The notes: generated from the letters alone by a model not told the origin. Counted from the first letter of the stretch, positions 54,110-63,173 are shown. The stretch is 64,000 nucleotides of DNA from Thalassobius sp047123305 (GCF_047123305.1 NZ_CP138918.1:4030001-4094000), one strand, 5' to 3'. A program made the numbers and translations.

Positions 54110-55120
54110 TTACCCAGTAACGCGGCACAGCACCGCGTCGTGGTCTGACAGCGGCACATCGTCTGACGCAACAGAGGACAACAACAGCCCCTCACCCGCC
54201 CGCATGTCGCGGGCCGCGAACCAGTCAAGTTTCATCTTGCGGCTTTGATGGGGCGTGATGAGGCTGGCGCGGGTGGTCACCCCGTCCGGTGTCATTGCCC
54301 AGCTGTAGCCGCGCGCCTCTGCGCGGGCAAACAGGGTTTCCTCGCGCCAGTCAAACTCTGGTGGCAGGTGGTTGCCGGTGTTCAGGTCGCCGCCAATCAT
54401 CACCGGCAGCCCCGGTGCAAAAGCCTCTGCCGCGTCCATCAGCTTGTCAAACTCCCGTTCGCGGTAAGCCGCGTCCGCGTTGCTTTCCAGATGGGTCGAG
54501 ACAAAGCACACCGGCCCATGTGCCGTGGCGATCACCGCGGCCACGGCCATTCGCCCGCCCATGCGGGGCTGTTGCGGATCCCCGGCCGAGCCTGCGCCGG
54601 TCAGGAACCAATGGCCGTCCTGATCCAACCGGATCAGGGCAAGTTTCTCAAACGGGGCTTTGGACAGGATGGCGTTGCCATGAAATCCCCGAGCGTTGAA
54701 ATCATCCTTACAGAAGGCGCGCTCGGTTGGGCCGCCAAGATCCATCTCGTAGAACTCGACCCCATAGGCATAGTGCATCCCCATCGCAGCGGCGATTTCA
54801 GCGGTGGTATTGGCCTGCCCGGCACGAGCCATACCGTTGTCCATCTCACTCAGCAACAGAACCGAAGGCGCATAAGGCGCCAAATGCTCGGCCGTTTTCT
54901 GCGGGAACAGGCAGCGTTCAAGGTTCCAGGCGGCGACACGGTAGTCGGCAGGCAAAGCGTCAAGGGACCCTTTGCCGCCCACTTCCAGCCCCTGCATGGC
55001 AGGCAAAGCCGCCAGAAGCGCGTGATGCGCCTCCGGCGTCCGCTCCGCCGCCTGGATCATGGCCAGCTGTTCCTCTGTCACCAAGGGCAGCTGGTCATAA
55101 AGCGGTGTTTTTTCAGACAT
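54110..55120 (-). CDS. Endonuclease/exonuclease/phosphatase (EEP) family protein in the ugp operon
   Basis: 336-aa metal-dependent phosphoesterase. EEP motifs: AWNLERCLF (metal Asn/Glu region), SEMDNGMAR, CFVSTHLESNADAAYRE (catalytic His), GGDLNTGNH (Asp/Asn) and a final LSDHDAVLC (Asp-His). No signal peptide is seen. The gene starts 14 bp after ugpC stops, so it is the last gene of the ugp operon. In that place many bacteria carry UgpQ, a GDPD-fold glycerophosphodiesterase; an unrelated phosphodiesterase may serve a similar role here. That link is inferred from position only. Confidence 0.87.
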   Translation of the reverse strand: MSEKTPLYDQLPLVTEEQLAMIQAAERTPEAHHALLAALPAMQGLEVGGKGSLDALPADYRVAAWNLERCLFPQKTAEHLAPYAPSVLLLSEMDNGMARAGQANTTAEIAAAMGMHYAYGVEFYEMDLGGPTERAFCKDDFNARGFHGNAILSKAPFEKLALIRLDQDGHWFLTGAGSAGDPQQPRMGGRMAVAAVIATAHGPVCFVSTHLESNADAAYREREFDKLMDAAEAFAPGLPVMIGGDLNTGNHLPPEFDWREETLFARAEARGYSWAMTPDGVTTRASLITPHQSRKMKLDWFAARDMRAGEGLLLSSVASDDVPLSDHDAVLCRVTG

Positions 55121-55134
55121 ATCGATCGGCCGGA

Positions 55135-56181
55135 TTACAGGCGACGCCCTGTGCCAGGATTGAAGAAATGGGTTGCGCCGGATTTCATCCGCAACCGCAC
55201 TTCACCCGCCTGCGCGGCCTGCTGTTTCGGAACCGAGACCGAGAACGCCTGCCCGCCCATCAGACCATGCAGCAGCCGGTTGGCGCCCAGTTCTTCCACG
55301 ATCTGCACATCCATCTGCAACGCGCCGTCTTCCGCCGGTTCCAGATCTTCAGGGCGAATGCCCACCAGAACGTCCCCTTCGGCGGTCACCGGGGCGTCAA
55401 ACTCCAGCCCGTCTGTGACCTTGGCAGTGCCCGAACCATTGACCGTCGCCTTCAGCAGGTTCATCGGCGGTGCGCCCATGAAACCTGCCACAAAGGTCGA
55501 GGCCGGGTTTTCATAGATCTCGGTCGGGGTGCCGATCTGCTCGATACGGCCTTCGTTCAACACGATGATGCGGTCGGCCATCGTCATGGCTTCCACCTGA
55601 TCGTGGGTCACATAGATCGCGGTGACCCCAAGACGGCGCTGCAGCGCGCGGATTTCGATGCGCATCTGGTTGCGCAGCTTGGCGTCGAGGTTCGACAGCG
55701 GTTCGTCAAACAGGAACAGATCAGGGTTGCGCACAATTGCGCGGCCCATTGCCACCCGCTGACGCTGACCACCCGACAACTGACTGGGCCGGCGGTCGAG
55801 GTATTTGGTCAGGTCCAGCATCTCTGCCGCTTCCTGCACCTTCTTGGCGATCTCCTCTTTGGAGACGCCACGGTTCTTCAGCCCGTAGCCCATGTTCTTG
55901 GCTACAGTCATATGCGGATAAAGTGCGTAGTTCTGAAACACCATCGCAATGTTGCGGTCGGCCGGATCCACGTCATTGACCACGCGGTCGCCAATGGAGA
56001 GGTTGCCCGAGCTGATGTCCTCCAGCCCTGCGATCATCCGCAGGAGCGTGGACTTGCCACAGCCCGAAGGGCCCACCAGCACCACGAACTCCCCGTCGGG
56101 GATATCGAAAGAGCTGGGGGTGACGGCTTCAAAACCGTTGGGATAGACCTTGTGGATCTGCTCCAGGGTTACTTTTGCCAT
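55135..56181 (-). CDS. ugpC: sn-Glycerol-3-phosphate ABC transporter ATP-binding protein UgpC
   Basis: 348-aa ATPase of the MalK/UgpC type. Walker A GPSGCGKSTLL, Q-loop FQNYALYPHMTV, signature LSGGQRQRVAMGRA, Walker B LFLFDEPLSNLDAKLR, H-loop YVTHDQVEAMT. The regulatory C-terminal part (about 235-348) has VGIRPEDLE and ends with HFFNPGTGRRL. It lies 13 bp after ugpE. It powers uptake of glycerol-3-phosphate or glycerophosphodiesters; related MalK proteins serve other sugars, but the whole gene set favours Ugp. Confidence 0.93.
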   Translation of the reverse strand: MAKVTLEQIHKVYPNGFEAVTPSSFDIPDGEFVVLVGPSGCGKSTLLRMIAGLEDISSGNLSIGDRVVNDVDPADRNIAMVFQNYALYPHMTVAKNMGYGLKNRGVSKEEIAKKVQEAAEMLDLTKYLDRRPSQLSGGQRQRVAMGRAIVRNPDLFLFDEPLSNLDAKLRNQMRIEIRALQRRLGVTAIYVTHDQVEAMTMADRIIVLNEGRIEQIGTPTEIYENPASTFVAGFMGAPPMNLLKATVNGSGTAKVTDGLEFDAPVTAEGDVLVGIRPEDLEPAEDGALQMDVQIVEELGANRLLHGLMGGQAFSVSVPKQQAAQAGEVRLRMKSGATHFFNPGTGRRL

Positions 56182-56194
56182 AGTCTTGCGTTCC

Positions 56195-57097
56195 TTATTT
56201 GTCGGATTCCGTCAGGCCCTTCACGAACCAGTTCTGGAAGAAGATCACCACGAGGACCGGCGGCACGATGGCCACAAAGGCCAGTGCCAGCGCCTGCCCA
56301 TGTTCCGGGATGGCGGCGTCGGTGTAGGAGATCACGATTTGTTTGATGCCACGCACCAGAGTGAAGAAACCTTCCTCGGTGGTGATGAGGGTTGGCCAGA
56401 GATACTGGTTCCACCCGTAAACGAACATGATGATGAACATTGCCGCAATCATGGTGCGCGACAGCGGCACCAGAATGTCGACAAAGAATTTCACCGGACC
56501 GGCGCCATCAATGCGTGAGGCTTCGACCAGCTCTTCCGGCACAGACCGGAAGTACTGCCGGAAAAAGAACGTCGCTGTGGCCGAGGCAATCAGGGGCACA
56601 ATCAGGCCGGTATAGGTGTTGGTCAGGCCCAGACCCTGGATCACCTCATAGGACGGCAGGATGCGCACTTCCAACGGCAGCAGCAGCGTGGTGAAGATGA
56701 TCCAAAAGGCGAAGGTTGCGAACTTCAGCCGGAAATAGACAATTGCATAGGCTGCCATCATCCCGATGATGATCTTGCCCACGGCAAAGCCAATGCCCAG
56801 GATGAAGGAGTTGGTCAGCATCTTCATGCCGTCAACGGTTTCGGTGAAGCCACCCTTCTCAAACATCGCAAGCCGGAAGTTGGTGCCCAGCTGGTCCCCC
56901 ATCTTCAACTGCAGGCCTTCGCGGTGAATGGTCACCGCATCATGACTGGCCGTGGTGAAAGCCAGCACCACTGGCAACAGCATGAAGAGCGAGCCGAGGA
57001 TCAGCACCGCGTGATCGGTCACAACGTTCCACTTGATGCGTTTCTTCGGCACCTGCGGCGTGGTGGCGATGGGGGTGTCTGTGGTCATGTCAGTCAT
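56195..57097 (-). CDS. ugpE: sn-Glycerol-3-phosphate ABC transporter permease UgpE
   Basis: 300-aa MalG-type permease. After a polar N-terminus, the first helix is DHAVLILGSLFMLLPVVLAF, followed by TTASHDAVTIHREG, the UgpE-like periplasmic stretch. The EAA loop is VPEELVEASRIDGAGPVKFF, and the C-terminus reads VVIFFQNWFVKGLTESDK. It is 12 bp downstream of ugpA and 13 bp upstream of ugpC. It forms the channel with UgpA. Confidence 0.93.
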   Translation of the reverse strand: MTDMTTDTPIATTPQVPKKRIKWNVVTDHAVLILGSLFMLLPVVLAFTTASHDAVTIHREGLQLKMGDQLGTNFRLAMFEKGGFTETVDGMKMLTNSFILGIGFAVGKIIIGMMAAYAIVYFRLKFATFAFWIIFTTLLLPLEVRILPSYEVIQGLGLTNTYTGLIVPLIASATATFFFRQYFRSVPEELVEASRIDGAGPVKFFVDILVPLSRTMIAAMFIIMFVYGWNQYLWPTLITTEEGFFTLVRGIKQIVISYTDAAIPEHGQALALAFVAIVPPVLVVIFFQNWFVKGLTESDK

Positions 57098-57109
57098 AGG
57101 TCATCCCCC

Positions 57110-57991
57110 TCAGGTATAGTGGATCCGGCGTTCCAGCAGACGGAACTGGAACACGGTCAGCGCCAGAACCAGCACCATCAGGATCACCGATTGCGCCGAA
57201 GAGCCGCCCAGATCGTTGCCGCGGAATCCGTCAACATAGACTTTGTAAACAAGTGTCATCGGATTGTTGCCCGGCTCACCTTTCACCAGCGTGTCGACCA
57301 CACCAAAGGTGTCAAACAGCGAATAGGTGATGTTGATGATCAGCAGGAAGAACCCAGTCGGCGCCAACAGCGGGAAGGTCACATCCCAGAAGCGGCGGAA
57401 GCCGGAACGGTTGTCAATCAACGCCGCCTCGCGCACCGAGCGCGGAATGGACTGCAAACCGGACAGGAAGAAGATAAAATTCACCGGCACCTGTTTCCAG
57501 ACCGACACAATGATCATCGCTGTTGCTGTGTCCACGTAGTTCACACCCAGCTTGAAATCCCAGCCCAGCGACTTGAAGAAGTCGGTGATCGGGCCGGTGG
57601 ACTGGTCAAACATCATGATCCCGATGAAACCCGCAACCGGTGGCGCAATGGCGTAGACCCACATCAGCAGGGTGCGATAGGTCTTGGCCCCGCGCAGGAT
57701 ATTGTCGGCCTTCACTGCCAGCAGCAGCGAGATCGACAGCGAAAAGAAGGTCACCAGAAGGGTGAAGATCACAGTGAACCAGGCCACCTTGCGGTACTCA
57801 GAAGCCCCCAGAAGGTCGGTGTAATTGTCCGTCCCGACAAAGGTCGAGCCAAAGCCAAACGGATCCTGAAGGAAGAAGGACGACTGGATCGCGTAGCCTG
57901 CGGGCCAGTAGAAGAACACTGCGATGATGGACAGCTGCGGCACCAAGAGGAGGATGGGCAGCCAGGGATTAGCGAAGCCGGCGCGTTTCAT
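57110..57991 (-). CDS. ugpA: sn-Glycerol-3-phosphate ABC transporter permease UgpA
   Basis: 293-aa MalF-type permease. The N-terminus WLPILLLVPQLSIIAVFFYWPAG with QSSFFLQDPFGFGSTFVGTDNY matches UgpA closely. The EAA loop is IPRSVREAALIDNRSGFRRF; GVVDTLVKGEPGNNPMTL is the following conserved loop. The ATG at 57991 (MKRAGFANPW) removes 12 extra residues. It lies 75 bp after ugpB and 12 bp before ugpE. Confidence 0.93.
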   Translation of the reverse strand: MKRAGFANPWLPILLLVPQLSIIAVFFYWPAGYAIQSSFFLQDPFGFGSTFVGTDNYTDLLGASEYRKVAWFTVIFTLLVTFFSLSISLLLAVKADNILRGAKTYRTLLMWVYAIAPPVAGFIGIMMFDQSTGPITDFFKSLGWDFKLGVNYVDTATAMIIVSVWKQVPVNFIFFLSGLQSIPRSVREAALIDNRSGFRRFWDVTFPLLAPTGFFLLIINITYSLFDTFGVVDTLVKGEPGNNPMTLVYKVYVDGFRGNDLGGSSAQSVILMVLVLALTVFQFRLLERRIHYT

Positions 57992-58066
57992 ATGGGTCTC
58001 GGTCTCTTGAAAAGGCGGAACGGCCACTGCGTTTAGCAGCAGCCGTTCCCTTTAGGTTTCAGGCGT

Positions 58067-59374
58067 TTAGCCCTGGGTCTTGGCGAAGCGGGCCAGCAGT
58101 TTGTTGGCTTCGGCTTCGATCGCGTTGAAGGCGTCTTCGACCGAGGTTTCACCGGTCAGGATGCGGCCGTACTCACGGTTCATCACGTCACGGATCTGCA
58201 CGTAGAAGCCCATGCGGTAGCCTTTGGTGTTGTCACCACCCGGCAGCGACAGCTGCTGGATGCCGATTTCCGCGGCGGGGAAACGGGTGTAGTGGCCATC
58301 TTCCTGTGCCACGCCATAGGCGGCTTCGGTGATCGGCACGTAACCGGTTTCTTTGTGCCAGAAGTACTGGGTCGAGGCCGAAGTCAGGAACTTGAAGAAT
58401 TCGGCAGTTGCCTTGTTCTCAGCCGCATCGTGACCAGCCATTGCAAACAGCGCAGCACCACCGATGAAGGTCTGGGTCGGCTCTTTGGTCACACCTTCCC
58501 AATAGGGCAGCATGGTTGCGGAGAATTCAAAGCCCAGGTCCTTCTTGACCAGACCACCAAACGAACCGGAGGACCCCAGCCACATGGCAACCTTGCCCTC
58601 TTCGAACGGCTTGGCGTTGTCACCCCAGCCGGTGCCGTACCATTCAAACAGACCGTTTTCTTTCCAGTCGTTCACGGCGGTGAAGTGGGCTTTGATCGCG
58701 TCGTTGTTCACCAGGATCTTGGTGTCGGTGCCGGTATAGCCGTTGTCGTTGGTGGCAAACGGCAGGTTGTGGCGCGACATGAAGTTTTCGGTGAAGATCC
58801 ACGGCAGGTGCGACTGCGACAGCGGAATGTAGCCCGCGTCTTTCAGGGCCGGTGCAGTGACCGACTGGAACTCTTCCCAGGTTTTCGGCGCTTCAACACC
58901 GGCTTTGGCCAGCGCGTCCGCGTTGAAATACATGATCGGGGTCGAGGAGTTGAACGGCATGCCGATCATCTTGCCATCGGCGTCGGCGTAGAAGTAACGC
59001 ACGCCCGCGATGTAGTCGTTGATGTCAAACGCAACACCGTTGTCGGCCAGCAGATCCTGCACCGGAATGGTGGCGCCTTTGGCACCGATCACAGTGGCGG
59101 CACCGGCGTCAAACACCTGCATCACGTTCGGCTGCTCACCGGCACGGAAAGCGGCGATACCGGCGGTCAGGGTCTCTTCGTAGGAGCCTTTGTAGACCGG
59201 CGTAATTTTGTAGTCCGACTGGCTGGCGTTAAAATCAGCCGCGATCTGGTTCACGGTCTCGCCCAGCTGGCCGCCCATTGCGTGCCACCAGGTGATCTCG
59301 GTCTCTGCAAAGGCCACACCGGCCGAAAAGCTCAGCGCAACGCCGAGGCCTGCGGTTTTGAAGAACGTCATCAT
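58067..59374 (-). CDS. ugpB: sn-Glycerol-3-phosphate-binding periplasmic protein UgpB
   Basis: 435-aa binding protein, usual UgpB length. The signal peptide covers residues 1 to about 23 (GVALSFSAGVAFA). The mature part starts ETEITWWHAMGGQLGETVNQ; AFRAGEQPNVMQVFDAGAAT and MPFNSSTPIMYFNADAL are strong UgpB signatures. GGGAGAG precedes the start. First gene of ugpBAEC, divergent from a LacI-family regulator. It binds glycerol-3-phosphate or glycerophosphodiesters in the periplasm. Confidence 0.94.
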   Translation of the reverse strand: MMTFFKTAGLGVALSFSAGVAFAETEITWWHAMGGQLGETVNQIAADFNASQSDYKITPVYKGSYEETLTAGIAAFRAGEQPNVMQVFDAGAATVIGAKGATIPVQDLLADNGVAFDINDYIAGVRYFYADADGKMIGMPFNSSTPIMYFNADALAKAGVEAPKTWEEFQSVTAPALKDAGYIPLSQSHLPWIFTENFMSRHNLPFATNDNGYTGTDTKILVNNDAIKAHFTAVNDWKENGLFEWYGTGWGDNAKPFEEGKVAMWLGSSGSFGGLVKKDLGFEFSATMLPYWEGVTKEPTQTFIGGAALFAMAGHDAAENKATAEFFKFLTSASTQYFWHKETGYVPITEAAYGVAQEDGHYTRFPAAEIGIQQLSLPGGDNTKGYRMGFYVQIRDVMNREYGRILTGETSVEDAFNAIEAEANKLLARFAKTQG

Positions 59375-59722
59375 TCTCTCCCAATCGGGGCAAAACGCCC
59401 CCTATATGTTTCCCTGTGCCCGCGTCACCTCACGTGAAGCGGTTGTTGTTATGCGGCGCCACCAAGGCGGGCCACTGCGGCAAAAGCCGCCCTCCCGAAA
59501 CACCGGACAGGTACAAAAACGTATGGTGGATAGGCCACCATAGCATCTTTGCGCCGAATCCGAGAACTCCTTACGAGTCGCCTCATAACTGCACACGTGT
59601 TCATATACTGTCAAAACATAACTGCTATGTGACAGGCAGAAAAAATTTCTGCGCAAAAATCCCTTCTCGCAGAAGGGTGTGGCGACTATGGTGCCGCGAA
59701 CGTCAGGCGAAAGGGTGCCCCT
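59375..59722. promoter_or_regulatory. ugpB/LacI divergent promoter region with two palindromes
   Basis: 348 bp. It contains a perfect 8-bp inverted repeat TATGGTGG-N5-CCACCATA (59522-59542) and the palindrome ACACGTGT (59593-59600). Either could be an operator for the divergent LacI-family protein; the second has the central CG typical of LacI sites. No gene is seen. Confidence 0.5.
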
Positions 59723-60715
59723 GTGCAAAGACTAAAACGAGTGACCGCGGCGGATGTGGCCGAGGCGGCCGGGGTGTCGCGCTCGGCGGTGTCGCGCGCC
59801 TTCACACCCGGGGCCTATCTGGACGCCGACAAGAAGGAACGTGTTCTGGCAGCCGCCTTCAAATTAGGCTATCGTCCCAATGCCTTAGCCGCCAGTCTAC
59901 AGGGCGCGCGCACCAATCTGGTGGGGGTGGTTTCGGGCAAACGCTCCAACCCCTACGATGGCGAGTGGATTGTCCGTTTGGTGGCCGAACTCAACGCCGC
60001 CGACAAGTGGCCGATTGTGCTGGGCGGCAATGGGGCCGACACCGAACAGGATGTGTTCTCGGTGTTGCACTACCCGTTGGATGCGCTGATCGTTCGCGGC
60101 GGATCGGTCGGGCCGGCGGTGATTGAAAACTGCTCCAAGCTGAACATTCCCGTGATTCTTTCCGGCCGCGTGCTGGAGGCTCCGCGGATCGATTGTGTCT
60201 ACACCGGCAACCATCGCGGCACGGAACTGGCCACCGACATGCTGCTGAAAAAGGGGCGACGCAAGTTTGCCTTTATTGGCGGTCCAGCAGGCTGGAACTC
60301 GGCGCAGGAACGGCAAACCGGCGTCAGCGACCGGCTGGCGCAAGAGGGTCTGGATCTGTTGGCCGTGCGCAATGCGGACTATAGTTTTGAGGGCGGCGCC
60401 GACGCGATTGCCAGCATTCTGGCCGAGACCGAAATCGACGCTCTGGTCTGCGGCAACGACGCGATGGCAATGGGGGCCCTGTCCTACCTGCGCCACCAGA
60501 CCGATCTGGATGTGCCCGAAGATGTTTCAGTTGTTGGATTTGACGACATCGCAATGGCCGCCTGGCCGGATTTTGATCTGACAACAGTGCGCAACCCTCA
60601 GGACGCCACGGTGTTTGAGATCCTGCGCCTGCTGGAATCACGGCTGTCCAACCCGGATAAACCCGGGGAAATCAGCCGGTTGGAGCCTGAATTGGTGTTG
60701 CGCAGCACTCATTGA
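59723..60715 (+). CDS. LacI-family transcriptional regulator
   Basis: 330-aa regulator. The N-terminal LacI helix-turn-helix (RVTAADVAEAAGVSRSAVSRAFT) and hinge (LGYRPNALAASLQGARTNLVGVV) are followed by a periplasmic-binding-protein-like effector domain. Its SVVGFDDIAMAAWPDFDLTTVRN block is the family's C-terminal hallmark. The start is probably the GTG at 59723 with GAAAGGG upstream. It is divergent from ugpB and is the likely regulator of the ugp operon. The effector could be a glycerophosphodiester or related compound. Classical phosphate control through PhoB is not apparent. Confidence 0.93.
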   Translation: MQRLKRVTAADVAEAAGVSRSAVSRAFTPGAYLDADKKERVLAAAFKLGYRPNALAASLQGARTNLVGVVSGKRSNPYDGEWIVRLVAELNAADKWPIVLGGNGADTEQDVFSVLHYPLDALIVRGGSVGPAVIENCSKLNIPVILSGRVLEAPRIDCVYTGNHRGTELATDMLLKKGRRKFAFIGGPAGWNSAQERQTGVSDRLAQEGLDLLAVRNADYSFEGGADAIASILAETEIDALVCGNDAMAMGALSYLRHQTDLDVPEDVSVVGFDDIAMAAWPDFDLTTVRNPQDATVFEILRLLESRLSNPDKPGEISRLEPELVLRSTH

Positions 60716-60794
60716 GCGCGCGCATATTGGCACAGGAAACGACGCCTAAAACGCTGCGCAGGGACAGCGGGCGTTGTATCTTTTTGGTGGTAGA

Positions 60795-60871
60795 TGGTAC
60801 CGCCTCCCCGGCTCGAACGGGGGACCTCTGGATCCACAATCCAGCGCTCTAACCTACTGAGCTAAGGCGGC
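60795..60871 (-). tRNA. tRNA-His (GTG anticodon)
   Basis: 77-nt cloverleaf with encoded CCA. The acceptor stem pairs GCCGCCT with AGGCGGT, so G1 faces U72, and position 73 is A. The anticodon stem CTGGA/TCCAG encloses the loop TTGTGGA, giving anticodon GTG (His). The T-arm has GTTCGAG. No extra G at position -1 is encoded in paired context, and A73 replaces the usual C73. This is the unconventional tRNA-His known from a group of alphaproteobacteria. Confidence 0.96.
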
Positions 60872-61079
60872 ACTGAGGGGCGATTTACAGCCCCCAACGA
60901 GGGAATGCAAGCCTGTTGCATGGATATTTTTCAGGATTCTGTCTCCACGATTTGAGCGCTTTCCATGAGACTATAGAAACAAGGCCCCCGTTCCCAGATC
61001 CGCAGCTTGCTAGTCAGCAATCTTGCCAAATCGGTCACAAACCGCTAGCTGAAATCACCCGAACAAAGGAGAGCCGGAC

Positions 61080-61265
61080 ATGGGCATCAACACCGAACGA
61101 GACCTCGAAGCCAACCTGCAAATCGGTCCAACCGATCATGGTATGGTGCGTCTGTTCATTGACGCCGGAGAACTGGAAATCCCGATGGATTTTTCGCCTG
61201 AAGAAGCGGAAGAGATTGCCGAAGAGATTCGCGCCGCCGCCGCCGCGGCCCGCACCGTTAAATAA
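61080..61265 (+). CDS. DUF6324 family small protein
   Basis: 61-aa acidic protein with a short beta-rich first half (LQIGPTDHGMVRLFIDAGEL) and a helical Glu/Ala-rich end (SPEEAEEIAEEIRAAAAAAR). It matches a small conserved protein (DUF6324) of Rhodobacterales whose function I do not know. AAAGGAGAG lies upstream of the ATG. It stands alone between tRNA-His and the convergent mmcB. Confidence 0.85.
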   Translation: MGINTERDLEANLQIGPTDHGMVRLFIDAGELEIPMDFSPEEAEEIAEEIRAAAAAARTVK

Positions 61266-61367
61266 ATTCCGACGGTTCCGGGACTGCCGACTTATCATCT
61301 GGGTGAGTGGACCTCCGCGTTTACGGCAGCATTATGTGCGTCTCAGGCTGTCATGTTTAAAACATCA

Positions 61368-61820
61368 TCACAATCGGGGATCGCGATAGCTGTGCAGCCG
61401 CCGCGCCGCATCTGACGCAAACTTATGTGTCAGCTTCTTGCGCCGAGCAGCGGCCAGTTTGTCCTCAGGCCCCATGCGAATAATTTCCCCGCCGTAAGCG
61501 TCAGCAACCATCAGGCCGGTGCCCTCAGGCAGCAGTTCGGTCGGAAAATCCGCATCCACTGCCCAAAAGTAGCGGTCGCAATAGTCCAGATAACCCTGCC
61601 ACTTGCTGTCCGATTGAAAATCCGCCCGGCTGGATTTGCATTCAAACACCCATAATTCACCTTTGGGGCCCAACCCCATCACATCCACCCGCAGCCCGCG
61701 GGTGGGAACAAACTCCTCTACCGACACAAACCCATAGCTCAACAGTGCCCGTGCCACGCCACGCGCCAACAGCTGCCCAGGCTGCATCTGATCCATTGGA
61801 TTCGTTACACCGTCATTCAT
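61368..61820 (-). CDS. mmcB: MmcB family DNA repair protein
   Basis: 150-aa protein of the MmcB family, a PD-(D/E)xK-like nuclease fold known in Caulobacter as SOS-independent and DNA damage-responsive. Recognisable parts: GQLLARGVARALLSYGFVSV, RGLRVDVMGLGPKGELWVFE with ECKSSRADFQSDSKW, the likely active-site region. The start at 61820 (MNDGVTNPMDQ) is a choice among several in-frame ATGs and has only a weak ribosome site; a start at 61793 is possible. Transcribed toward the DUF6324 gene. Confidence 0.88.
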   Translation of the reverse strand: MNDGVTNPMDQMQPGQLLARGVARALLSYGFVSVEEFVPTRGLRVDVMGLGPKGELWVFECKSSRADFQSDSKWQGYLDYCDRYFWAVDADFPTELLPEGTGLMVADAYGGEIIRMGPEDKLAAARRKKLTHKFASDAARRLHSYRDPRL

Positions 61821-62180
61821 ACCTAAAAGAATGAACATATCATGAACAAAACGCAAGTTCTTGAATTGCCGTACGCTGCAGAACTGCCCGTCTGACAGAA
61901 TTATACAAAGGAGAGGCTTGCCGCGCTGCCCGCCAGCGCCTATCTAACACCTCGGCGGGTGCTGCTCTTCGCGTCATACGGTAGCATTCCGGTGGCCTTA
62001 AGCAATTCCGAGGGAGCTGGCTCTGTTTGGATCCTGGTCTAGTTACCTGGCGCCCACCTGTACACACAGGTCCTCGGGAATGAGATTACCAGACGGTTGC
62101 TGCGGGCCCGCCACTCCACCCGCATTCTGGTACAAAAAAGCGCCGCTGGGGCGCCTGTCTTGTCGTAAATTTCGGCGCAC
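61821..62180. other. Intergenic region without a recognisable gene
   Basis: 360 bp between mmcB and the small membrane protein gene. Short frames are present but none is supported by a start signal or family resemblance. No RNA seen. Confidence 0.5.
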
Positions 62181-62498
62181 TTACAACCCTTTGCGAGGCG
62201 TTTTGGCTTCTTGGCGGATGCGAACAGGACGGGTAAAGTCGACGTGCACAGGCCGACCTCTGCCGCCTTTGGGTTCGTCTTGTTTCAGCCCCATGACGGC
62301 GATGGCAAACTGCACCCCGGCAAACACAATCCCATTGGAGAACCACAGCAGGAAAACGGCCAAGAGCCCCACGTCCGAGGTGGCGATCAAACCCCAGAGG
62401 TTCGCCGCGTTGAACCACAAAAGCATCGCCACAAAGGCAGCGGCAATTGCAAAGCCGATCAATACGTTGGTGATGTAGAGGCGGATGAGTTTTGGCAT
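62181..62498 (-). CDS. Small conserved membrane protein, unknown function
   Basis: 105-aa protein with two hydrophobic helices (VLIGFAIAAAFVAMLLWF and LLAVFLLWFSNGIVFAGVQFAIAVM) and a basic cytoplasmic tail rich in Arg/Pro/Lys. It begins MPKLIRLY. AGGAGCGCTGCC precedes the ATG. It lies downstream of the nusB terminator on the same strand, so it has its own promoter. I know similar proteins only as hypothetical proteins near nusB in Rhodobacteraceae. Confidence 0.75.
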   Translation of the reverse strand: MPKLIRLYITNVLIGFAIAAAFVAMLLWFNAANLWGLIATSDVGLLAVFLLWFSNGIVFAGVQFAIAVMGLKQDEPKGGRGRPVHVDFTRPVRIRQEAKTPRKGL

Positions 62499-62572
62499 GG
62501 CAGCGCTCCTGATACGGTCTCGGGTCCGGCGTTAGGAAAACGCTAAGTCTTTGCGGCTAAGCTTCAAGGGCA

Positions 62573-62612
62573 AAAGAAAACCCGCGGCCTATCCTGACGA
62601 TATGCCGCGGGT
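62573..62612 (-). terminator. Rho-independent terminator of the ribB-ribH-nusB unit
   Basis: On the minus strand ACCCGCGGC and GCCGCGGGT (62604-62612 and 62580-62588) form a 9-bp stem followed by TTTCTTTT, 28 bp after the nusB stop. Confidence 0.9.
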
Positions 62613-62640
62613 CCAAATTCTCACTGCTGCACTTTGCAGA

Positions 62641-63135
62641 TCAGAACGCTTCAGGCTTGGCCTCCCGCGCCATATGGTCCAGCACAGCGTTGACAAACTT
62701 CGGCTCCTTGCCCTCTGGGAAGAAAGCGCGGGCTACATCAACATATTCGGTGATCACCACCTTCGGCGGGGTTTCCGACTGGGTCAGCTCGGCTCCGGCG
62801 GCGCGGAACAGCGCCCGCAGGGTCGAATCGATCCGGCCCAGCGGCCATTTCGCAACCAGAGCACGGTCCGTCATCTGGTCCACCTTGGCCTGCCAGTTCA
62901 CCGCTTCTTTCACCAGCTGTTTGAACAGTTTGGTGTCGCCTTCCAGCCATTCCACATCCTCGACAACAGCGCCGAAACGGTGATCCAGAAACTCCAGAAT
63001 GACCTGATCAGCAATCTGATCGCTGACCTCCATCTGATACAGCGCCTGCACGGCATAAAGCCGCGACGCAGATTTCATCTTGCGCTTCTGGTTGTTCGAA
63101 AGCGATTTACGCTCTTCTTCGTGGCCGGTGCTCAT
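62641..63135 (-). CDS. nusB: Transcription antitermination factor NusB
   Basis: 164-aa RNA-binding protein of the rRNA antitermination complex. After a polar N-terminus, SASRLYAVQALYQMEVSD and the helices LVAKWPLGRIDSTLRALFRAAGAEL and ITEYVDVARAFFPEGKEPKFVNAVLDHMAR carry the NusB signature. It binds boxA RNA with NusE (S10). It lies 38 bp downstream of ribH, the common alphaproteobacterial order, and ends at a terminator. Confidence 0.96.
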   Translation of the reverse strand: MSTGHEEERKSLSNNQKRKMKSASRLYAVQALYQMEVSDQIADQVILEFLDHRFGAVVEDVEWLEGDTKLFKQLVKEAVNWQAKVDQMTDRALVAKWPLGRIDSTLRALFRAAGAELTQSETPPKVVITEYVDVARAFFPEGKEPKFVNAVLDHMAREAKPEAF

Positions 63136-63173
63136 GCGGTTCGCAGTCCTAAAGATACCCTGGCGGGGTGGGG

